Positions 21,525 to 32,012 of a stretch of 64,000 nucleotides of DNA are shown piece by piece. The DNA is from Pseudomonas fragi (GTDB lineage Bacteria; Pseudomonadota; Gammaproteobacteria; Pseudomonadales; Pseudomonadaceae): positions 1,736,001-1,800,000 of the forward strand of contig NZ_LT629783.1 of assembly GCF_900105835.1 (NCBI RefSeq), read 5' to 3'. Position numbers and translations under genes: made by a program. The stretch's first letter is position 1; each line of letters starts with the position of its first letter. The notes beneath the pieces were generated by a model that was not told the DNA's origin, did not search any database, and was given only the letters and a program-made list of their open reading frames with translations.

Positions 21525-22469
21525 TTACACCTGCGGCCAGAACGCCCGAATACCTGCAACGCCCTGCGCACCAACGCTCCAGGCCTGCTGACGATCATCA
21601 GGGCCCAGTCCGCCCAGCAAAAACACCGGCTTGCTGAAATTGGCAATCAGTTGCTGTGCCTGCTCCCAACCCAGTGGCGGTGTGTCCGGGTGGGTCTGGG
21701 TCGCCAGCACCGGCGACAGGGTCACAAAGTCCACATCCATCTGCTCGGCCAGCGCCAGTTCTTCGGCGTTATGGCAGGAAGCCGCCAACCAGCGGTCTTT
21801 TGGCAATGGACGGCCCTTGGCGGCGTACTTGCGCAATTGTGCAGCGGTCAGGTGCCAGCCAGCCGACGGGAAATCCCCCAGCCACTCCAGCGGCCCCTTG
21901 AGCATCAGCTGCGCCTTGGCAGCACACAGCCCGGTGGCGTCCACCGCCAGGTCACGGTACTTGGGGTCATAGCCATTGGGCGCTCGCAACGAAATCAGCT
22001 GGGTGCCGCCAGCAATGGCCTTCTGGATACCGCGCAACAACTCCGGGGTTTCCAGGCCATCCGGGGTAATCAAGTACTGATCGGGCAAGCGGGCAGCGGC
22101 AACAATGGGCTGGTTGGCCTGCGGAAACTCGTAGCCCGCCAACTCGCGCTGGCTGACCCAAGCCAAGGGCTGACCTTCTGCCCCATGTGGTTCGCCAGTA
22201 AAATCCGACACTTCCCACACATCGAGCAAGACATGCTTGTCGGGGTAGTCATGCTGAACCTTGATCAAAGGTCGGGCAGCCTTGACCACAATACCCAGCT
22301 CCTCTTGCAACTCGCGCCCCAGCGCCGCTTCCACCGACTCACCCGCCTCGACCTTGCCGCCGGGAAACTCCCAGAGGCCGCCTTGATGCTGAGTGTCAGC
22401 GCGACGGGCGATCAGAATCTTGCCGTCTGTGCCCCGGATAACGGCCGCAGCCACATGAACTCGTTTCAC
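21525..22469 (-). CDS. Nudix hydrolase fused to thiamine-phosphate-synthase-like domain
   Basis: 314 residues. The N-terminal MutT-like Nudix domain has a complete Nudix box at 38-60 (GX5EX7REUXEEXGU fits GGKVEAGESVEAALGRELQ then EELGI), typical of 8-oxo-dGTP sanitising enzymes. From about 150 on the sequence is a TenI/ThiE-type barrel (LDQYLITPDGLE...DVDFVTLSPVLATQTHPDTPPLGWE...VFLLGGLGPDD). This fusion is standard in Pseudomonas; whether the second domain is active is not established. It overlaps the GST gene by 4 bp. Confidence 0.92.
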   Translation of the reverse strand: MKRVHVAAAVIRGTDGKILIARRADTQHQGGLWEFPGGKVEAGESVEAALGRELQEELGIVVKAARPLIKVQHDYPDKHVLLDVWEVSDFTGEPHGAEGQPLAWVSQRELAGYEFPQANQPIVAAARLPDQYLITPDGLETPELLRGIQKAIAGGTQLISLRAPNGYDPKYRDLAVDATGLCAAKAQLMLKGPLEWLGDFPSAGWHLTAAQLRKYAAKGRPLPKDRWLAASCHNAEELALAEQMDVDFVTLSPVLATQTHPDTPPLGWEQAQQLIANFSKPVFLLGGLGPDDRQQAWSVGAQGVAGIRAFWPQV

Positions 22470-23098
22470 CCTTGTACTTCCTCTAATCCGGCCTGTTGCC
22501 AGGCTTTAAACGCAGGCCATTGGTAAATGGCGTCGATATAGGCTTCATCTTCGGCTGACAGCGCAACACGGTAGGTACGAAGACGCACCGCCACTGGTGC
22601 GAAAAAAGCATCCGCCAGGCTCAGTCGTCCAAACAAGTACGGCCCGGGCTCGGTCGCCACGGCGCGGCACTGCGCCCACAGGGCTGTCATTCTGTCGATA
22701 TCGGCCTGGGCCTCGGCAGGCATGGGCACCAGTGCCCGGTCGCGACTCAAGTCAAAGGGCAGATTGCTGCGCAAGCCAAAAAAGTCGCTGTGCATTTGCG
22801 CACACGCCGAACGAGCCTGGGCCCGCGCCGCGGTATCTGCAGGCCACATTTGCGCTGCCGGGAAGCGCTCGTTCAGGTATTCGGCAATCGCCAGGGAATC
22901 GGCGATGGTGCCGTGTTCGGTCTGGAGCAACGGTACCTTGCCCGTTGCCGAGTGCTGCAGGATCAAGGCCCGAGTGCCGGGCTGACCCAGTTTTATCAGG
23001 GTCTCGGTATAGGGAGCACCCGCCAGATCCAGCGCCAACGCGCCACGCAGGGACCACGATGAATGCAACTTGTCGCCAATGATCAGGTGGAAGCTCAT
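22466..23098 (-). CDS. Glutathione S-transferase family protein
   Basis: 210 residues: an N-terminal thioredoxin-like domain beginning MSFHLIIGDKLHSSWSLRGAL, with the glutathione-binding GKVPLLQTEHGTIADSLAI segment, then a helical C-terminal domain (YLFGRLSLADAFFAPVAVRL). The S-S-W segment near residue 13 suggests a Ser-type active site. Substrate unknown. It is translationally coupled to the downstream Nudix gene. Confidence 0.9.
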   Translation of the reverse strand: MSFHLIIGDKLHSSWSLRGALALDLAGAPYTETLIKLGQPGTRALILQHSATGKVPLLQTEHGTIADSLAIAEYLNERFPAAQMWPADTAARAQARSACAQMHSDFFGLRSNLPFDLSRDRALVPMPAEAQADIDRMTALWAQCRAVATEPGPYLFGRLSLADAFFAPVAVRLRTYRVALSAEDEAYIDAIYQWPAFKAWQQAGLEEVQG

Positions 23099-23200
23099 AC
23101 ACAGACACCTTGAGAATTAGGGGGGGGAATCTGATGCCCTCAAGGCATCACGGTGCTGCCCGCGCAGGATCGGCTGGCAGCCCCGTGATGTCGAGACGAC

Positions 23201-24418
23201 TTAGGTACGGTACTCGGCGTTGATTTTCACGTACTCGTGGGACAGGTCCGTAGTCCAGATGGTCTCGCTGCAAGCACCACGGCCCAGCTCGATGCGGATG
23301 GTGATTTCTTCGCGCGCCATCACTGCCGAGCCCTGCTCTTCGGTATATGTAGCCGAACGGGCGCCGCCGCTGGCGATGCACACTTCACCCAGGAATACAT
23401 CGATCTTGCTCACGTCCAGGTCCGGCACCCCAGCACGGCCTACGGCGGCGAGGATACGACCCCAGTTCGGGTCCGAGGCAAACAGTGCAGTCTTGATCAG
23501 TGGCGAGTGGGCTACGGTGTAGCCCACGTCCAGGCATTCCTGGTGATTGGCGCCGCCATTCACTTCAACGGTGACAAACTTGGTCGCACCCTCACCGTCA
23601 CGCACGATGGCCTGTGCCACTTCCATGCAGACTTCCAGCACCGCCTGTTTCAACGCAGCAAACAGCGGGCCGCTGGCTTCGCTGATTTCAGGCAAGGCGG
23701 CCTTGCCGGTGGCAATCAGCATGCAGCAGTCGTTGGTTGAAGTATCGCCATCGATAGTGATGCGGTTGAACGACTTGTTCGCACCGTCGAGCAGCAGGTT
23801 TTGCAACACGTCGCGGGCAACTTTGGCGTCGGTGGCAATGTAGCCCAGCATGGTGGCCATGTTTGGACGAATCATGCCCGCACCCTTGCTGATACCGGTC
23901 ACGGTGATGATCACACCCTCGTGTTCAAACTGGCGGCTGGCACCCTTGGGCAGAGTGTCGGTGGTCATGATGCCGGTTGCAGCTTCGGCCCAGTGGTTCT
24001 CGGACAGATCATCCAGCGCGGCCTGCAGTGCGCCTTCGATCTTCTCGACAGGCAGCGGCTCGCCAATCACCCCGGTGGAATATGGCAGCACGGCACTGGC
24101 ATCGACGCCGGTCAGCTCAGCCAGCCTGGCGCAGGTCCGGGTTGCAGCGATCAGCCCCGGCTCACCGGTGCCCGCATTGGCATTACCGGTATTGGTCAGC
24201 AGGTAGCGAACCGGGCCTTGCACACGTTGTTTGGCCAGGATCACGGGCGCTGCGCAAAATGCATTGAGGGTGAACACACCCGCTACGCTGGAGCCTTCGG
24301 CGCAGCGCATAACCACCACGTCCTTGCGCCCTGCGCGCTTGATACCGGCAGAAGCGATACCCAGTTCGAAACCGGCCACCGGGTGCAAAACAGGCAAAGG
24401 ACCAAGACCAACAGCCAT
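23201..24418 (-). CDS. argJ: Bifunctional ornithine acetyltransferase/N-acetylglutamate synthase
   Basis: Arginine biosynthesis: recycles the acetyl group from N-acetylornithine to glutamate (and may also use acetyl-CoA). The 405-residue precursor self-cleaves into alpha and beta chains at the visible motif KGAGMIRPNMATMLGYI; Thr189 becomes the N-terminal nucleophile of the beta chain. Other conserved parts are NTGNANAGTGEPG, GDTSTNDCC and the C-terminal HEYVKINAEYRT. It lies downstream of secA, with a hairpin between. Confidence 0.96.
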   Translation of the reverse strand: MAVGLGPLPVLHPVAGFELGIASAGIKRAGRKDVVVMRCAEGSSVAGVFTLNAFCAAPVILAKQRVQGPVRYLLTNTGNANAGTGEPGLIAATRTCARLAELTGVDASAVLPYSTGVIGEPLPVEKIEGALQAALDDLSENHWAEAATGIMTTDTLPKGASRQFEHEGVIITVTGISKGAGMIRPNMATMLGYIATDAKVARDVLQNLLLDGANKSFNRITIDGDTSTNDCCMLIATGKAALPEISEASGPLFAALKQAVLEVCMEVAQAIVRDGEGATKFVTVEVNGGANHQECLDVGYTVAHSPLIKTALFASDPNWGRILAAVGRAGVPDLDVSKIDVFLGEVCIASGGARSATYTEEQGSAVMAREEITIRIELGRGACSETIWTTDLSHEYVKINAEYRT

Positions 24419-24475
24419 GACGCGCTCCTAAAAAGTTCTGTGCGCCGCCGCAAAAGGACGGGAATTCAATGGTAA

Positions 24476-24510
24476 AACGCCGCGACGGCTAATGCCGGTC
24501 GCGGCGCAGG
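24476..24510 (-). terminator. Hairpin downstream of secA
   Basis: Stem CGCCGCGAC/GTCGCGGCG with an 11-nt loop, 28 bp past the secA stop codon. There is no clear T run, so termination may be partial. Confidence 0.5.
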
Positions 24511-24533
24511 TGTTTCAGCAGTTGAAGCGGGCT

Positions 24534-27287
24534 TTAGTTGATTTGCCCGTGACAGTGCTTGTATTTCTTGCCCGAGCCGCAGTAGCACAGCTCGTTGCGA
24601 CCCAGCTTCGGCTCGCTGCGCGCAGGCTCGGTTGCCGCCACAACATCTTCGACGTCAGCACCTTGCAGCACCTGGGCCATCGCATCCGGCTGATCGAGGC
24701 CTGGCGCTTCGGCATGCTGGAACTGCAGGCGCGAGGCCAGATCTTCAGCTTCCTGACGCAGACGTGCTTCTTCTTCGACCGGATCCTCGCGACGAACCTG
24801 TACATGGGACAGTACACGGATCGAGTCACGCTTGATCGAGTCAAGCAGCTCGGAGAACAGGTTGAACGACTCGCGCTTGTACTCCTGCTTCGGGTTCTTC
24901 TGCGCATAGCCGCGCAAGTGGATACCGTGGCGCAGGTGGTCCATGGTCGACAGGTGGTCTTTCCACAGGTCATCCAGAACGCGCAGCACAATCTGCTTCT
25001 CGAACGTGCGCAGTGCTTCGGCACCGGCCTGCTCTTCTTTCTCGTTGTAAGCGGCAATCAGCTCGGCCAGCAGCTTCTCACGCAGGGTCTCTTCGTACAG
25101 GTGATCATCTTCGTCGAGCCATTGCTGGATCGGCAGTTTCACCCCGAAGCCGCTTTCGATGGCAGCTTCCAGGCCTGCAACGTCCCACTGCTCCGGCAAC
25201 GACTGTGGCGGGATGTGAGCGCTGATGGTGCTGTCCAGAACGTCCTTGCGGAAGTCGGCGATGGTTTCACCGATATTGTCGGCCGCCAGCAACGTGTTAC
25301 GCATGTGATAAATCACTTTACGCTGTTCGTTGTTAACGTCGTCGAACTCCAGCAATTGCTTACGGATATCGAAGTTGCGACCTTCAACCTTGCGCTGGGC
25401 CTTTTCGATCGCGTTGGTCACCATGCGGTGCTCGATCGCTTCGCCAGACTGCATGCCCAGGGCCTTCATGAAGTTCTTCACCCGGTCAGAGGCGAAGATG
25501 CGCATCAGGCTGTCTTCAAGCGACAGATAGAAGCGGCTGGAACCCGCGTCACCCTGACGACCGGCACGACCACGCAGCTGGTTGTCGATACGGCGCGATT
25601 CGTGACGCTCGGAAGCGATGACATGCAGGCCGCCCGACTCCAGCACTTGCTGGTGACGCTTCTGCCAATCAGCCTTGATCTGTGCGATCTGCTCCGGTGT
25701 CGGGTTTTCCAGGGAGGCAACCTCAACTTCCCAGTTGCCGCCCAGCAGGATGTCGGTACCACGACCGGCCATGTTGGTTGCAATGGTCAGCGCGCCCGGA
25801 CGACCGGCCTGTGCGATGATTTCAGCTTCTTTTTCGTGGAACTTGGCGTTCAGGACCTTGTGCTCGATGCCTTCCTTCTTGAGAAGGTTGGACATGTGCT
25901 CGGAAGTCTCGATGGTGGCCGTACCCACCAGCACCGGACGGCCCTTGGCCATGCAGTCCTTGATGTCTGCCACGATCGCCGCGTACTTCTCGTCCGCGGT
26001 GAGGAATACCAGGTCGTTGTAGTCTTTACGCGCCAGCGGCTTGTTCGGCGGGATCACCATCACCGACAGACCGTAGATCTGGTGGAACTCGAACGCTTCG
26101 GTGTCCGCAGTACCGGTCATGCCCGACAGCTTGTTGTACAGACGGAAGTAGTTCTGGAAGGTGGTCGTGGCCAGGGTCTGGCTTTCTGCCTGAATATTCA
26201 GGCCTTCCTTCGCTTCGATCGCCTGGTGCAGGCCTTCGGACAAACGACGACCTGGCATGGTACGGCCAGTGTGTTCGTCAACCAGCAATACCTGGCCGTC
26301 TTCAACGATGTATTCAACGTTGCGGTTGAACAGCTTGTGCGCGCGCAGTGCAGCGTACACATGGGTCAACAGGCCCAGGTTGTGCGCCGAGTACAGGCTT
26401 TCGCCTTCGGCCAGCAAGCCGATCTGGGTGAGCATTTCTTCAACAAACTGGTGACCGGCTTCGTTCAGCTCAACCTGGCGAGTCTTCTCATCAATGGTGA
26501 AATGGCCAGGCTTGGTCACTTCGCCTTCGACTTCCTCGACATGCAGCTCAAGGCGCGGGATCAACTTGTTGATTTCGGTGTAGAGCTTGGAGCTGTCTTC
26601 GGCCTGGCCGGAGATGATCAGCGGCGTACGGGCTTCGTCGATCAGGATGGAGTCGACTTCGTCGATCACTGCGAAGTTAAGCTCACGCTGGAATTTTTCT
26701 TCCATGCTGAAAGCCATGTTGTCGCGCAGGTAATCAAAGCCAAACTCGTTGTTGGTACCGTAGGTGATGTCGGCGGCGTAGGCTTCACGCTTCTCCTGAG
26801 GCGGCTGGAACGGTGTGACAACACCGACCGTCAGGCCCAGGTATTCGTAGAGCGGACGCATCCAGTTGGCATCCCGGCGAGCCAGGTAGTCGTTCACGGT
26901 AATAACGTGTACGCCTTTGCCCGACAGCGCATTGAGGTAAACCCCAAGGGTCGCTACCAGGGTCTTGCCTTCACCGGTACGCATTTCAGCGATCTTGCCT
27001 TCGTGCAAGGTCATGCCGCCGATCAACTGTACGTCGAAGTGACGCATGCCCATGACACGCTTGCCCGCTTCGCGGCAAACCGCAAAGGCTTCCGGCAACA
27101 GTTGGTCGAGGGTCTCACCTTTGGCTATGCGGGCCTTGAACTCTTGGGTCTTGGCGCGCAATTGCTCATCAGTCAGAGCAACCATTTGCTCTTCCAAGGA
27201 ATTGACGACCTGAACTGTCTTGAGCATGCGTTTGACTTCGCGCTCGTTCTTGCTTCCAAAAAGTTTCTTTAACAAAGGCGCAAACAT
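24534..27287 (-). CDS. secA: Preprotein translocase ATPase SecA
   Basis: Motor of the Sec export pathway. I chose the ATG at 27287 ([20 protein letters not shown]), giving 917 residues. Walker A (MRTGEGKT) is at 102-109, Walker B and neighbouring acidic motif are [18 protein letters not shown], and helicase motifs include [15 protein letters not shown] and RGRAGRQGD. The C-terminal zinc finger that binds SecB and phospholipid has C901, C903, C912 and H913 ([14 protein letters not shown]). The neighbours argJ and dciA follow the usual Pseudomonas order. Confidence 0.98.
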   Translation of the reverse strand: MFAPLLKKLFGSKNEREVKRMLKTVQVVNSLEEQMVALTDEQLRAKTQEFKARIAKGETLDQLLPEAFAVCREAGKRVMGMRHFDVQLIGGMTLHEGKIAEMRTGEGKTLVATLGVYLNALSGKGVHVITVNDYLARRDANWMRPLYEYLGLTVGVVTPFQPPQEKREAYAADITYGTNNEFGFDYLRDNMAFSMEEKFQRELNFAVIDEVDSILIDEARTPLIISGQAEDSSKLYTEINKLIPRLELHVEEVEGEVTKPGHFTIDEKTRQVELNEAGHQFVEEMLTQIGLLAEGESLYSAHNLGLLTHVYAALRAHKLFNRNVEYIVEDGQVLLVDEHTGRTMPGRRLSEGLHQAIEAKEGLNIQAESQTLATTTFQNYFRLYNKLSGMTGTADTEAFEFHQIYGLSVMVIPPNKPLARKDYNDLVFLTADEKYAAIVADIKDCMAKGRPVLVGTATIETSEHMSNLLKKEGIEHKVLNAKFHEKEAEIIAQAGRPGALTIATNMAGRGTDILLGGNWEVEVASLENPTPEQIAQIKADWQKRHQQVLESGGLHVIASERHESRRIDNQLRGRAGRQGDAGSSRFYLSLEDSLMRIFASDRVKNFMKALGMQSGEAIEHRMVTNAIEKAQRKVEGRNFDIRKQLLEFDDVNNEQRKVIYHMRNTLLAADNIGETIADFRKDVLDSTISAHIPPQSLPEQWDVAGLEAAIESGFGVKLPIQQWLDEDDHLYEETLREKLLAELIAAYNEKEEQAGAEALRTFEKQIVLRVLDDLWKDHLSTMDHLRHGIHLRGYAQKNPKQEYKRESFNLFSELLDSIKRDSIRVLSHVQVRREDPVEEEARLRQEAEDLASRLQFQHAEAPGLDQPDAMAQVLQGADVEDVVAATEPARSEPKLGRNELCYCGSGKKYKHCHGQIN

Positions 27288-27594
27288 ATCGGCAGGATCT
27301 TCCACACATAGGGATGGAGGGCGGCCCCGAGAGTCGCCCGAGCAGCCCTGATGGCCGCATGCGAGCGAGCATTCTACCCGGAAACGGCGGTGAGGAAAGT
27401 GGCGTTATTCCACGATACTGGTACTGCGTTGTGAAGGGGCTTTCCTAAAATAAGGGCTTTTTGCTGAACTTCAACCCATTAACACGAGAAGTTACTCATT
27501 GATTTCGTAAATAAATCTTAATGAAACCGGATCCCCACGAGTCAACTGCCGGTTTCTGCTAAGATTGCTGCTCTGTTTTCTCTGGTGCTTGAAC

Positions 27595-28050
27595 ATGGCA
27601 TTTCGCCCACATCCAGCGCGGGCACCCTCCGTCCTGTTGCGCGAGGCCAAGCCCCTAAAAGCCATTTTTGGCCATGCCAAGCGTCTGGCACACCTGCAAC
27701 GCCTGCTTGAAAGCCAACTGCAGCCGGCTGCACGCGAACACTGTCACGTCGCCTCATGGCGTGAAGGCAGTTTGTTGCTGATCGTGACCGACGGCCATTG
27801 GGCCACTCGCCTGCGCTATCAGCAAAAACGCCTGCTGCGCCAGCTCCAGGCTTTTGACGAGTTTGCCAGCCTGACCCGAATTTTGTTCAAAGTGCAGCCG
27901 CCTACGGTGCTGGCCAAGGTCGCGGGGCACACACTGGACTTGTCAGTTGATGCCGCCCAGACCATTCAGGCAACGGCCGAGGGCATCACCGACCCGGCCT
28001 TGCGTGCGGCCCTTGAGCGCCTGGCGAGTCACGCTAAACCCAAGCCCTAG
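27595..28050 (+). CDS. dciA: DciA family (DUF721) replicative helicase loader
   Basis: DciA is the ancestral loader/activator of DnaB in bacteria lacking DnaC. The ATG at 27595 (MAFRPHPARAPSVLL) gives 151 residues. The KH-like DUF721 domain occupies about 20-120 (AIFGHAKRLAHLQRLLESQL; LLLIVTDGHWATRLRYQQKRLLRQL), followed by an Ala-rich C-terminal tail. It is divergent from secA; the 307-bp spacer between them holds both promoters and nothing else I can see. In other pseudomonads this position lies between lpxC and secA. Confidence 0.9.
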   Translation: MAFRPHPARAPSVLLREAKPLKAIFGHAKRLAHLQRLLESQLQPAAREHCHVASWREGSLLLIVTDGHWATRLRYQQKRLLRQLQAFDEFASLTRILFKVQPPTVLAKVAGHTLDLSVDAAQTIQATAEGITDPALRAALERLASHAKPKP

Positions 28051-28079
28051 GCGCAAAAAACGGCGGGGGCGACGATTCG

Positions 28080-28158
28080 ACTTGCTCGCGATGGCATCAC
28101 TGCTGTCTATCTGACAGACCTTGTCGCCTGCATCGCGAGCAAGCCCGCTCCCACCAGG
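28080..28158. repeat. REPIN, left unit truncated
   Basis: CTTGCTCGCGATGGC (28081-28095) is the inner half of a REP unit. Its inverted partner GCATCGCGAGCAAGCCCGC... is complete at about 28130-28155. It lies between convergent genes. Confidence 0.82.
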
Positions 28159-28175
28159 GCATTTTTCAGACCTGT

Positions 28176-29660
28176 TTATTTACGCTTGCTGCCGCCCAAC
28201 AGCGACCCCAATAACCCGCGCACCAATTGGCGACCCATCTGGTTCGCAGCCTGGCGTGCCATGGATTGCAAGGCCTTGCCTGCTGCGCTACCCAAAAACT
28301 CCCCGGCCTGATCAAGCAGCCCGGGCTCATGCGGTGCAGTTGGTGCTTGTGCTTGCGCTTCAGGCACCACGCCCTTGCGCGCCATCAGAATTTCATAAGC
28401 CGACTCACGATCTATGGGCTTGTCATAGCGCCCCTGCAACGCCGAACCGCTGATCAGCGCCGCCCGCTCGGCTTCAGTAAGCGGGCCGATGCGCGATTGC
28501 GGTGGCGCAATCAGGACGCGCTGCACCATCGCCGGCGTGCCTTTTTCCTCAAGCATGCCCACCAGCGCCTCCCCCGTGCCCAGTTCGGTCAGCACGGCCA
28601 GCGCATTGAATGCCGGATTGGGGCGAAAGCCGTCGGCCACAGCTTTCAGGGACTTCTGCTCTTTCGCCGTAAAGGCCCGCAAGCCATGCTGGATACGCAA
28701 CCCCAGTTGCGCGAGGACCGCATCCGGCAAGTCCGCTGGCGATTGCGTGACGAAATACACCCCTACGCCCTTGGAACGAATCAACCGCACTACTTGCTCC
28801 AGTCGGTCCTGCAAGGCTTTCGGGGTATCGGCAAACAGCAGGTGTGCCTCATCGAAAAACAGCGCCAGTAACGGCTTGTCGGCATCGCCGCGCTCGGGCA
28901 ATTGCTCAAAAAGCTCTGCGAGTAGCCATAGCAGGAAAGTCGCATACACCTTGGGCGCTTCATGCACCAAACGACTGGCATCGAGCAGGTGAATCTGCCC
29001 GCGACCATCGCTGGCCGGCTGCAAGATATCTTCCAGTTGCAGTGCAGGCTCACCAAACAGGGCTTCGGCACCTTGCTGCTCAAGGGTTGCCAGGCGCCGC
29101 AACAACGCCTGGCTGGAGCCGGTGGTCATCAGGGCCGCGTCATCACCCAGTTCCTGGGGGTTATCGCGCAGGTGGTTGAGCAGCGCCTTGAGGTCTTTGA
29201 GATCGAGCAGCAACAGGCCTTCACGGTCCGCCACCTTGAACGCGGCATACAGCGCCGACTGCTGGCTATCGGTCAGTTCCAGCAGACTGCCCAACAGCAA
29301 CGGCCCCATTTCACTCAAGGTTGTGCGCAACGGATGGCCGGTCTTGCCCTGTATATCCCAAAGGGTGACCGGATAGGCCTTGGGGGCGTAGTCAAGCCAC
29401 GGCATGCCCGCAATTCGCTCCGCGATTTTGCCCTGGGGGTTGCCCGCGGCGCCCAGACCGCACAGGTCGCCCTTGATATCAGCCGCAAACACGGCCACCC
29501 CGGCATCGCTGAACTGCTCGGCCAGACGCTGCAGGGTGACGGTTTTACCCGTGCCCGTGGCCCCCGCCACCAGGCCGTGGCGGTTGGCCAGGCGTAAAGA
29601 CTGTGCGATGGGCCGGCCCGAAAGGTCGGCACCCAGTACTAGAGCAGAAGAGTCAGGCAT
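28176..29660 (-). CDS. HerA-like ATPase, DUF853 (YjgR) family
   Basis: Cytoplasmic FtsK/HerA-superfamily ATPase of unknown function, 494 residues. Walker A is GATGTGKT at 33-40, Walker B is LLALFFDEAHLLF, and a sensor-type segment reads GVGVYFVTQSPADLPDAVLAQLGLRIQHGLRAFT. The C-terminal quarter is Ala/Gln rich and ends RGLLGSLLGGSKRK. It is monocistronic. Homologues are widespread housekeeping proteins rather than defence HerA partners, and no nuclease gene is adjacent. Confidence 0.9.
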   Translation of the reverse strand: MPDSSALVLGADLSGRPIAQSLRLANRHGLVAGATGTGKTVTLQRLAEQFSDAGVAVFAADIKGDLCGLGAAGNPQGKIAERIAGMPWLDYAPKAYPVTLWDIQGKTGHPLRTTLSEMGPLLLGSLLELTDSQQSALYAAFKVADREGLLLLDLKDLKALLNHLRDNPQELGDDAALMTTGSSQALLRRLATLEQQGAEALFGEPALQLEDILQPASDGRGQIHLLDASRLVHEAPKVYATFLLWLLAELFEQLPERGDADKPLLALFFDEAHLLFADTPKALQDRLEQVVRLIRSKGVGVYFVTQSPADLPDAVLAQLGLRIQHGLRAFTAKEQKSLKAVADGFRPNPAFNALAVLTELGTGEALVGMLEEKGTPAMVQRVLIAPPQSRIGPLTEAERAALISGSALQGRYDKPIDRESAYEILMARKGVVPEAQAQAPTAPHEPGLLDQAGEFLGSAAGKALQSMARQAANQMGRQLVRGLLGSLLGGSKRK

Positions 29661-29855
29661 TTTGCCACCTTTGATTAATCTTTCCCGATCGCGGGTCGAT
29701 ACACACTGAATGCTAGACCAGAAAAATCCGGATTTAGCGTCGTAAAGCGCCTTAATAAACAGCCAACTTGCCCTGTTTTGGCAGTGATGTGCAGAGCGCG
29801 CGTTTTACCAGAGTGTACGCCTCACACTTTTAGACTTTAGCGGACCCTTCAAGCC

Positions 29856-31745
29856 ATGAATAAAAACCTGCGTTTCAGCCATAAAATCCTGCTTGCCGCG
29901 TCCCTGATCGTAATAGCCGCCTTTTCGCTATTTACGCTGTACAACGATTACCTGCAACGCAACGCCATTCGCCACAACCTGGACAACTACCTCAATGAAA
30001 TGGGGAGTGTCACCGCCAATAACATTCAGACATGGCTGGGAGGCCGGATTCTGCTGGCGCAAAACCTTGCCGAAGCCATCGCCCTGACCCCGGAGCCTGG
30101 CCAGGTGGCAAATCTGCTGGAGCAAAAAACCCTCAGCCATACCTTTATGTCGGTTTACTTTGGTGACAGCCAGGGCGGTTTTACCATTCGCCCCGACAGC
30201 AAGATGCCTGACGGTTATGACCCGCGCACCCGGCCCTGGTACAAGGATGCGCTCAACAGCAGCTCATCGAGCCTGACCAAGCCTTATATCGATGCCGCCA
30301 CCGGGCAAATGGTCATCACCATCGGCGCGCCAGTGAAAAAAGCCGGGCAAACCCTGGGCGTAGTCGGTGCCGACATGACCCTGCAAGCCATCACCGACAG
30401 TATCAACGCACTGAATTTCAACGGCATGGGTTACGCCTTTCTGATCAATGCCGATGGCGAAATCCTGGTACACCCGGACAAAAGTCTGGTGACCAAAAAC
30501 CTGAAAGATATCTACCCTCAGGACACCCCTGCGATCACTACCGACTTGAGCGAGATCCAGGTCAACGGCAAAGCCCGGATTGTGACCTTTGCCCCTGTCA
30601 AAGGGCTGGGTTCGGCCAACTGGTATATCGGCCTGTCGGTTGACAAGGAACAGGCTTTCGCCGCACTCAGCGAATTCCGCACCTCGGCGATTATCGCCAC
30701 GGTGATTGCCGTGGTGTCGATCATCGCCCTGCTCGGCCTGTTGATCCGCTTGCTGATGCAACCCCTGCACGTCATGACCCGCGCCATGCAAAACATTGCC
30801 GAAGGAGAAGGCGACCTGACGCGCCGCCTGGCGGTCGAATCCCAGGATGAGTTCGGTATTCTGGGCAGCGCGTTCAACCGCTTTGTGGAACGTATCCACA
30901 CCTCGATCAGCGAAGTGGCCTCGGCCACAGAACAGCTCAACGAAGTGGCCCTGCGGGTGGTCAGCGCCTCCAACTCATCGATGCTGAACTCTGACGAGCA
31001 AGCGAGCCGCACCAACAGTGTCGCCGCCGCCATCAACGAGCTGGGCGCCGCTGCGCAAGAGATCGCCCGCAATGCCGCCCAGGCCTCGCACCAGGCCAGC
31101 GACGCACGCGGCCTGGCTGAAGAAGGCCAGCAGGTGGTTGAACGCAGCATCAGCTCGATGCAACAACTGTCGCAACTGCTGGGCACCTCCAGCGGCCATA
31201 TCGAAGCGCTGAACGACAAGACAGTGAATATCGGTCAGATCCTGGAAGTGATCACCAGCATTTCCCAACAAACCAACCTGCTGGCGCTTAACGCTGCCAT
31301 TGAAGCGGCGCGTGCTGGTGAAGCCGGACGCGGTTTTGCCGTGGTGGCCGATGAAGTGCGCAACCTGGCCCATCGCACCCAGGAATCGGCGCAACAGGTG
31401 CAAAAAATGATCGAGGAGTTGCAGGTCAGCGCCCGCGGCTCAGTGAGCACCATGGAAGAAAGCCAGCGTCACAGCCAGGACAGCGTGGAAATCGCCAACC
31501 GCGCAGGCGAGCGCTTGATCAGCGTGACCGAGCGTATTGGCGAAATTGACGGGATGAACCAGTCCGTGGCCACGGCAACCGAAGAGCAAACCTCGGTGGT
31601 CGAGTCGATCAACATGGACATTACCGAAATCAATACGCTGAACCAGGAAGGCGTTGAAAACCTGCAATCAACCCTTCGTGCCTGCTCCGACCTGGAGCAA
31701 CAGGCTGTGCGCCTGAAGCAACTGGTGGGTAGTTTCCGTATCTGA
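29856..31745 (+). CDS. PctA/PctB/PctC-type methyl-accepting chemotaxis receptor
   Basis: Chemoreceptor for L-amino acids or related compounds, acting through CheA/CheW. The 629-residue product has TM1 at about 12-30 and a periplasmic dCache domain to about 275. TM2 follows at about 277-300, then HAMP and the signalling domain with the conserved hairpin tip ([20 protein letters not shown]). The dCache domain shows the amino-acid-binding pattern: [11 protein letters not shown] (Arg, Trp, Tyr), KPYIDAATG and VGADMTL (Asp). The closest remembered proteins are P. aeruginosa PctA-C; the exact ligand range cannot be read. Confidence 0.92.
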   Translation: MNKNLRFSHKILLAASLIVIAAFSLFTLYNDYLQRNAIRHNLDNYLNEMGSVTANNIQTWLGGRILLAQNLAEAIALTPEPGQVANLLEQKTLSHTFMSVYFGDSQGGFTIRPDSKMPDGYDPRTRPWYKDALNSSSSSLTKPYIDAATGQMVITIGAPVKKAGQTLGVVGADMTLQAITDSINALNFNGMGYAFLINADGEILVHPDKSLVTKNLKDIYPQDTPAITTDLSEIQVNGKARIVTFAPVKGLGSANWYIGLSVDKEQAFAALSEFRTSAIIATVIAVVSIIALLGLLIRLLMQPLHVMTRAMQNIAEGEGDLTRRLAVESQDEFGILGSAFNRFVERIHTSISEVASATEQLNEVALRVVSASNSSMLNSDEQASRTNSVAAAINELGAAAQEIARNAAQASHQASDARGLAEEGQQVVERSISSMQQLSQLLGTSSGHIEALNDKTVNIGQILEVITSISQQTNLLALNAAIEAARAGEAGRGFAVVADEVRNLAHRTQESAQQVQKMIEELQVSARGSVSTMEESQRHSQDSVEIANRAGERLISVTERIGEIDGMNQSVATATEEQTSVVESINMDITEINTLNQEGVENLQSTLRACSDLEQQAVRLKQLVGSFRI

Positions 31746-31928
31746 TGCAGCGCAGCTGGCTTCAGGCATGTCGCCTGAAGCTTGCTGCAGCGCATCCCAA
31801 AGCCTGGCGGCATCGGGGAAGTCAGTGCCATCCTCGGGACTGAGGGCATCCGGGTCATAGCGACTCAGGCACCCTTCGCCCAAGGTAGCCGGGGCACTGG
31901 AAGTGGCCTTGTCGAGCGGATCAGTCAT
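31668..31928 (-). CDS. Small acidic hypothetical protein overlapping the chemoreceptor 3' end
   Basis: An 86-codon frame with a good ribosome site (GAGAAGGG before ATG 31928) encodes a soluble, acidic product ([20 protein letters not shown], then [29 protein letters not shown]). Composition looks protein-like and I recall similar small Pseudomonas hypothetical proteins, without a function. Its last 78 bp are antisense to the end of the chemoreceptor gene, so the true 3' part is less certain. Confidence 0.5.
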   Translation of the reverse strand: MTDPLDKATSSAPATLGEGCLSRYDPDALSPEDGTDFPDAARLWDALQQASGDMPEASCAASDTETTHQLLQAHSLLLQVGAGTKG

Positions 31929-32012
31929 GACGAACCCTTCTCTTTGATCCCGCAGCCTTCAAGGAAACGGCTTGCTACGCAACCCTTCGCAGCCTGCGGC
32001 AGCGACTACTGC

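Noticed and set aside
24492..27272. 926-codon open frame on the plus strand
   Set aside because: Exact antisense of secA; a shadow produced by the codon bias of the real gene.
28176..29660. HerA-like ATPase as a defence gene
   Set aside because: It belongs to the widespread DUF853 housekeeping family and lacks an adjacent nuclease or SIR2 partner.
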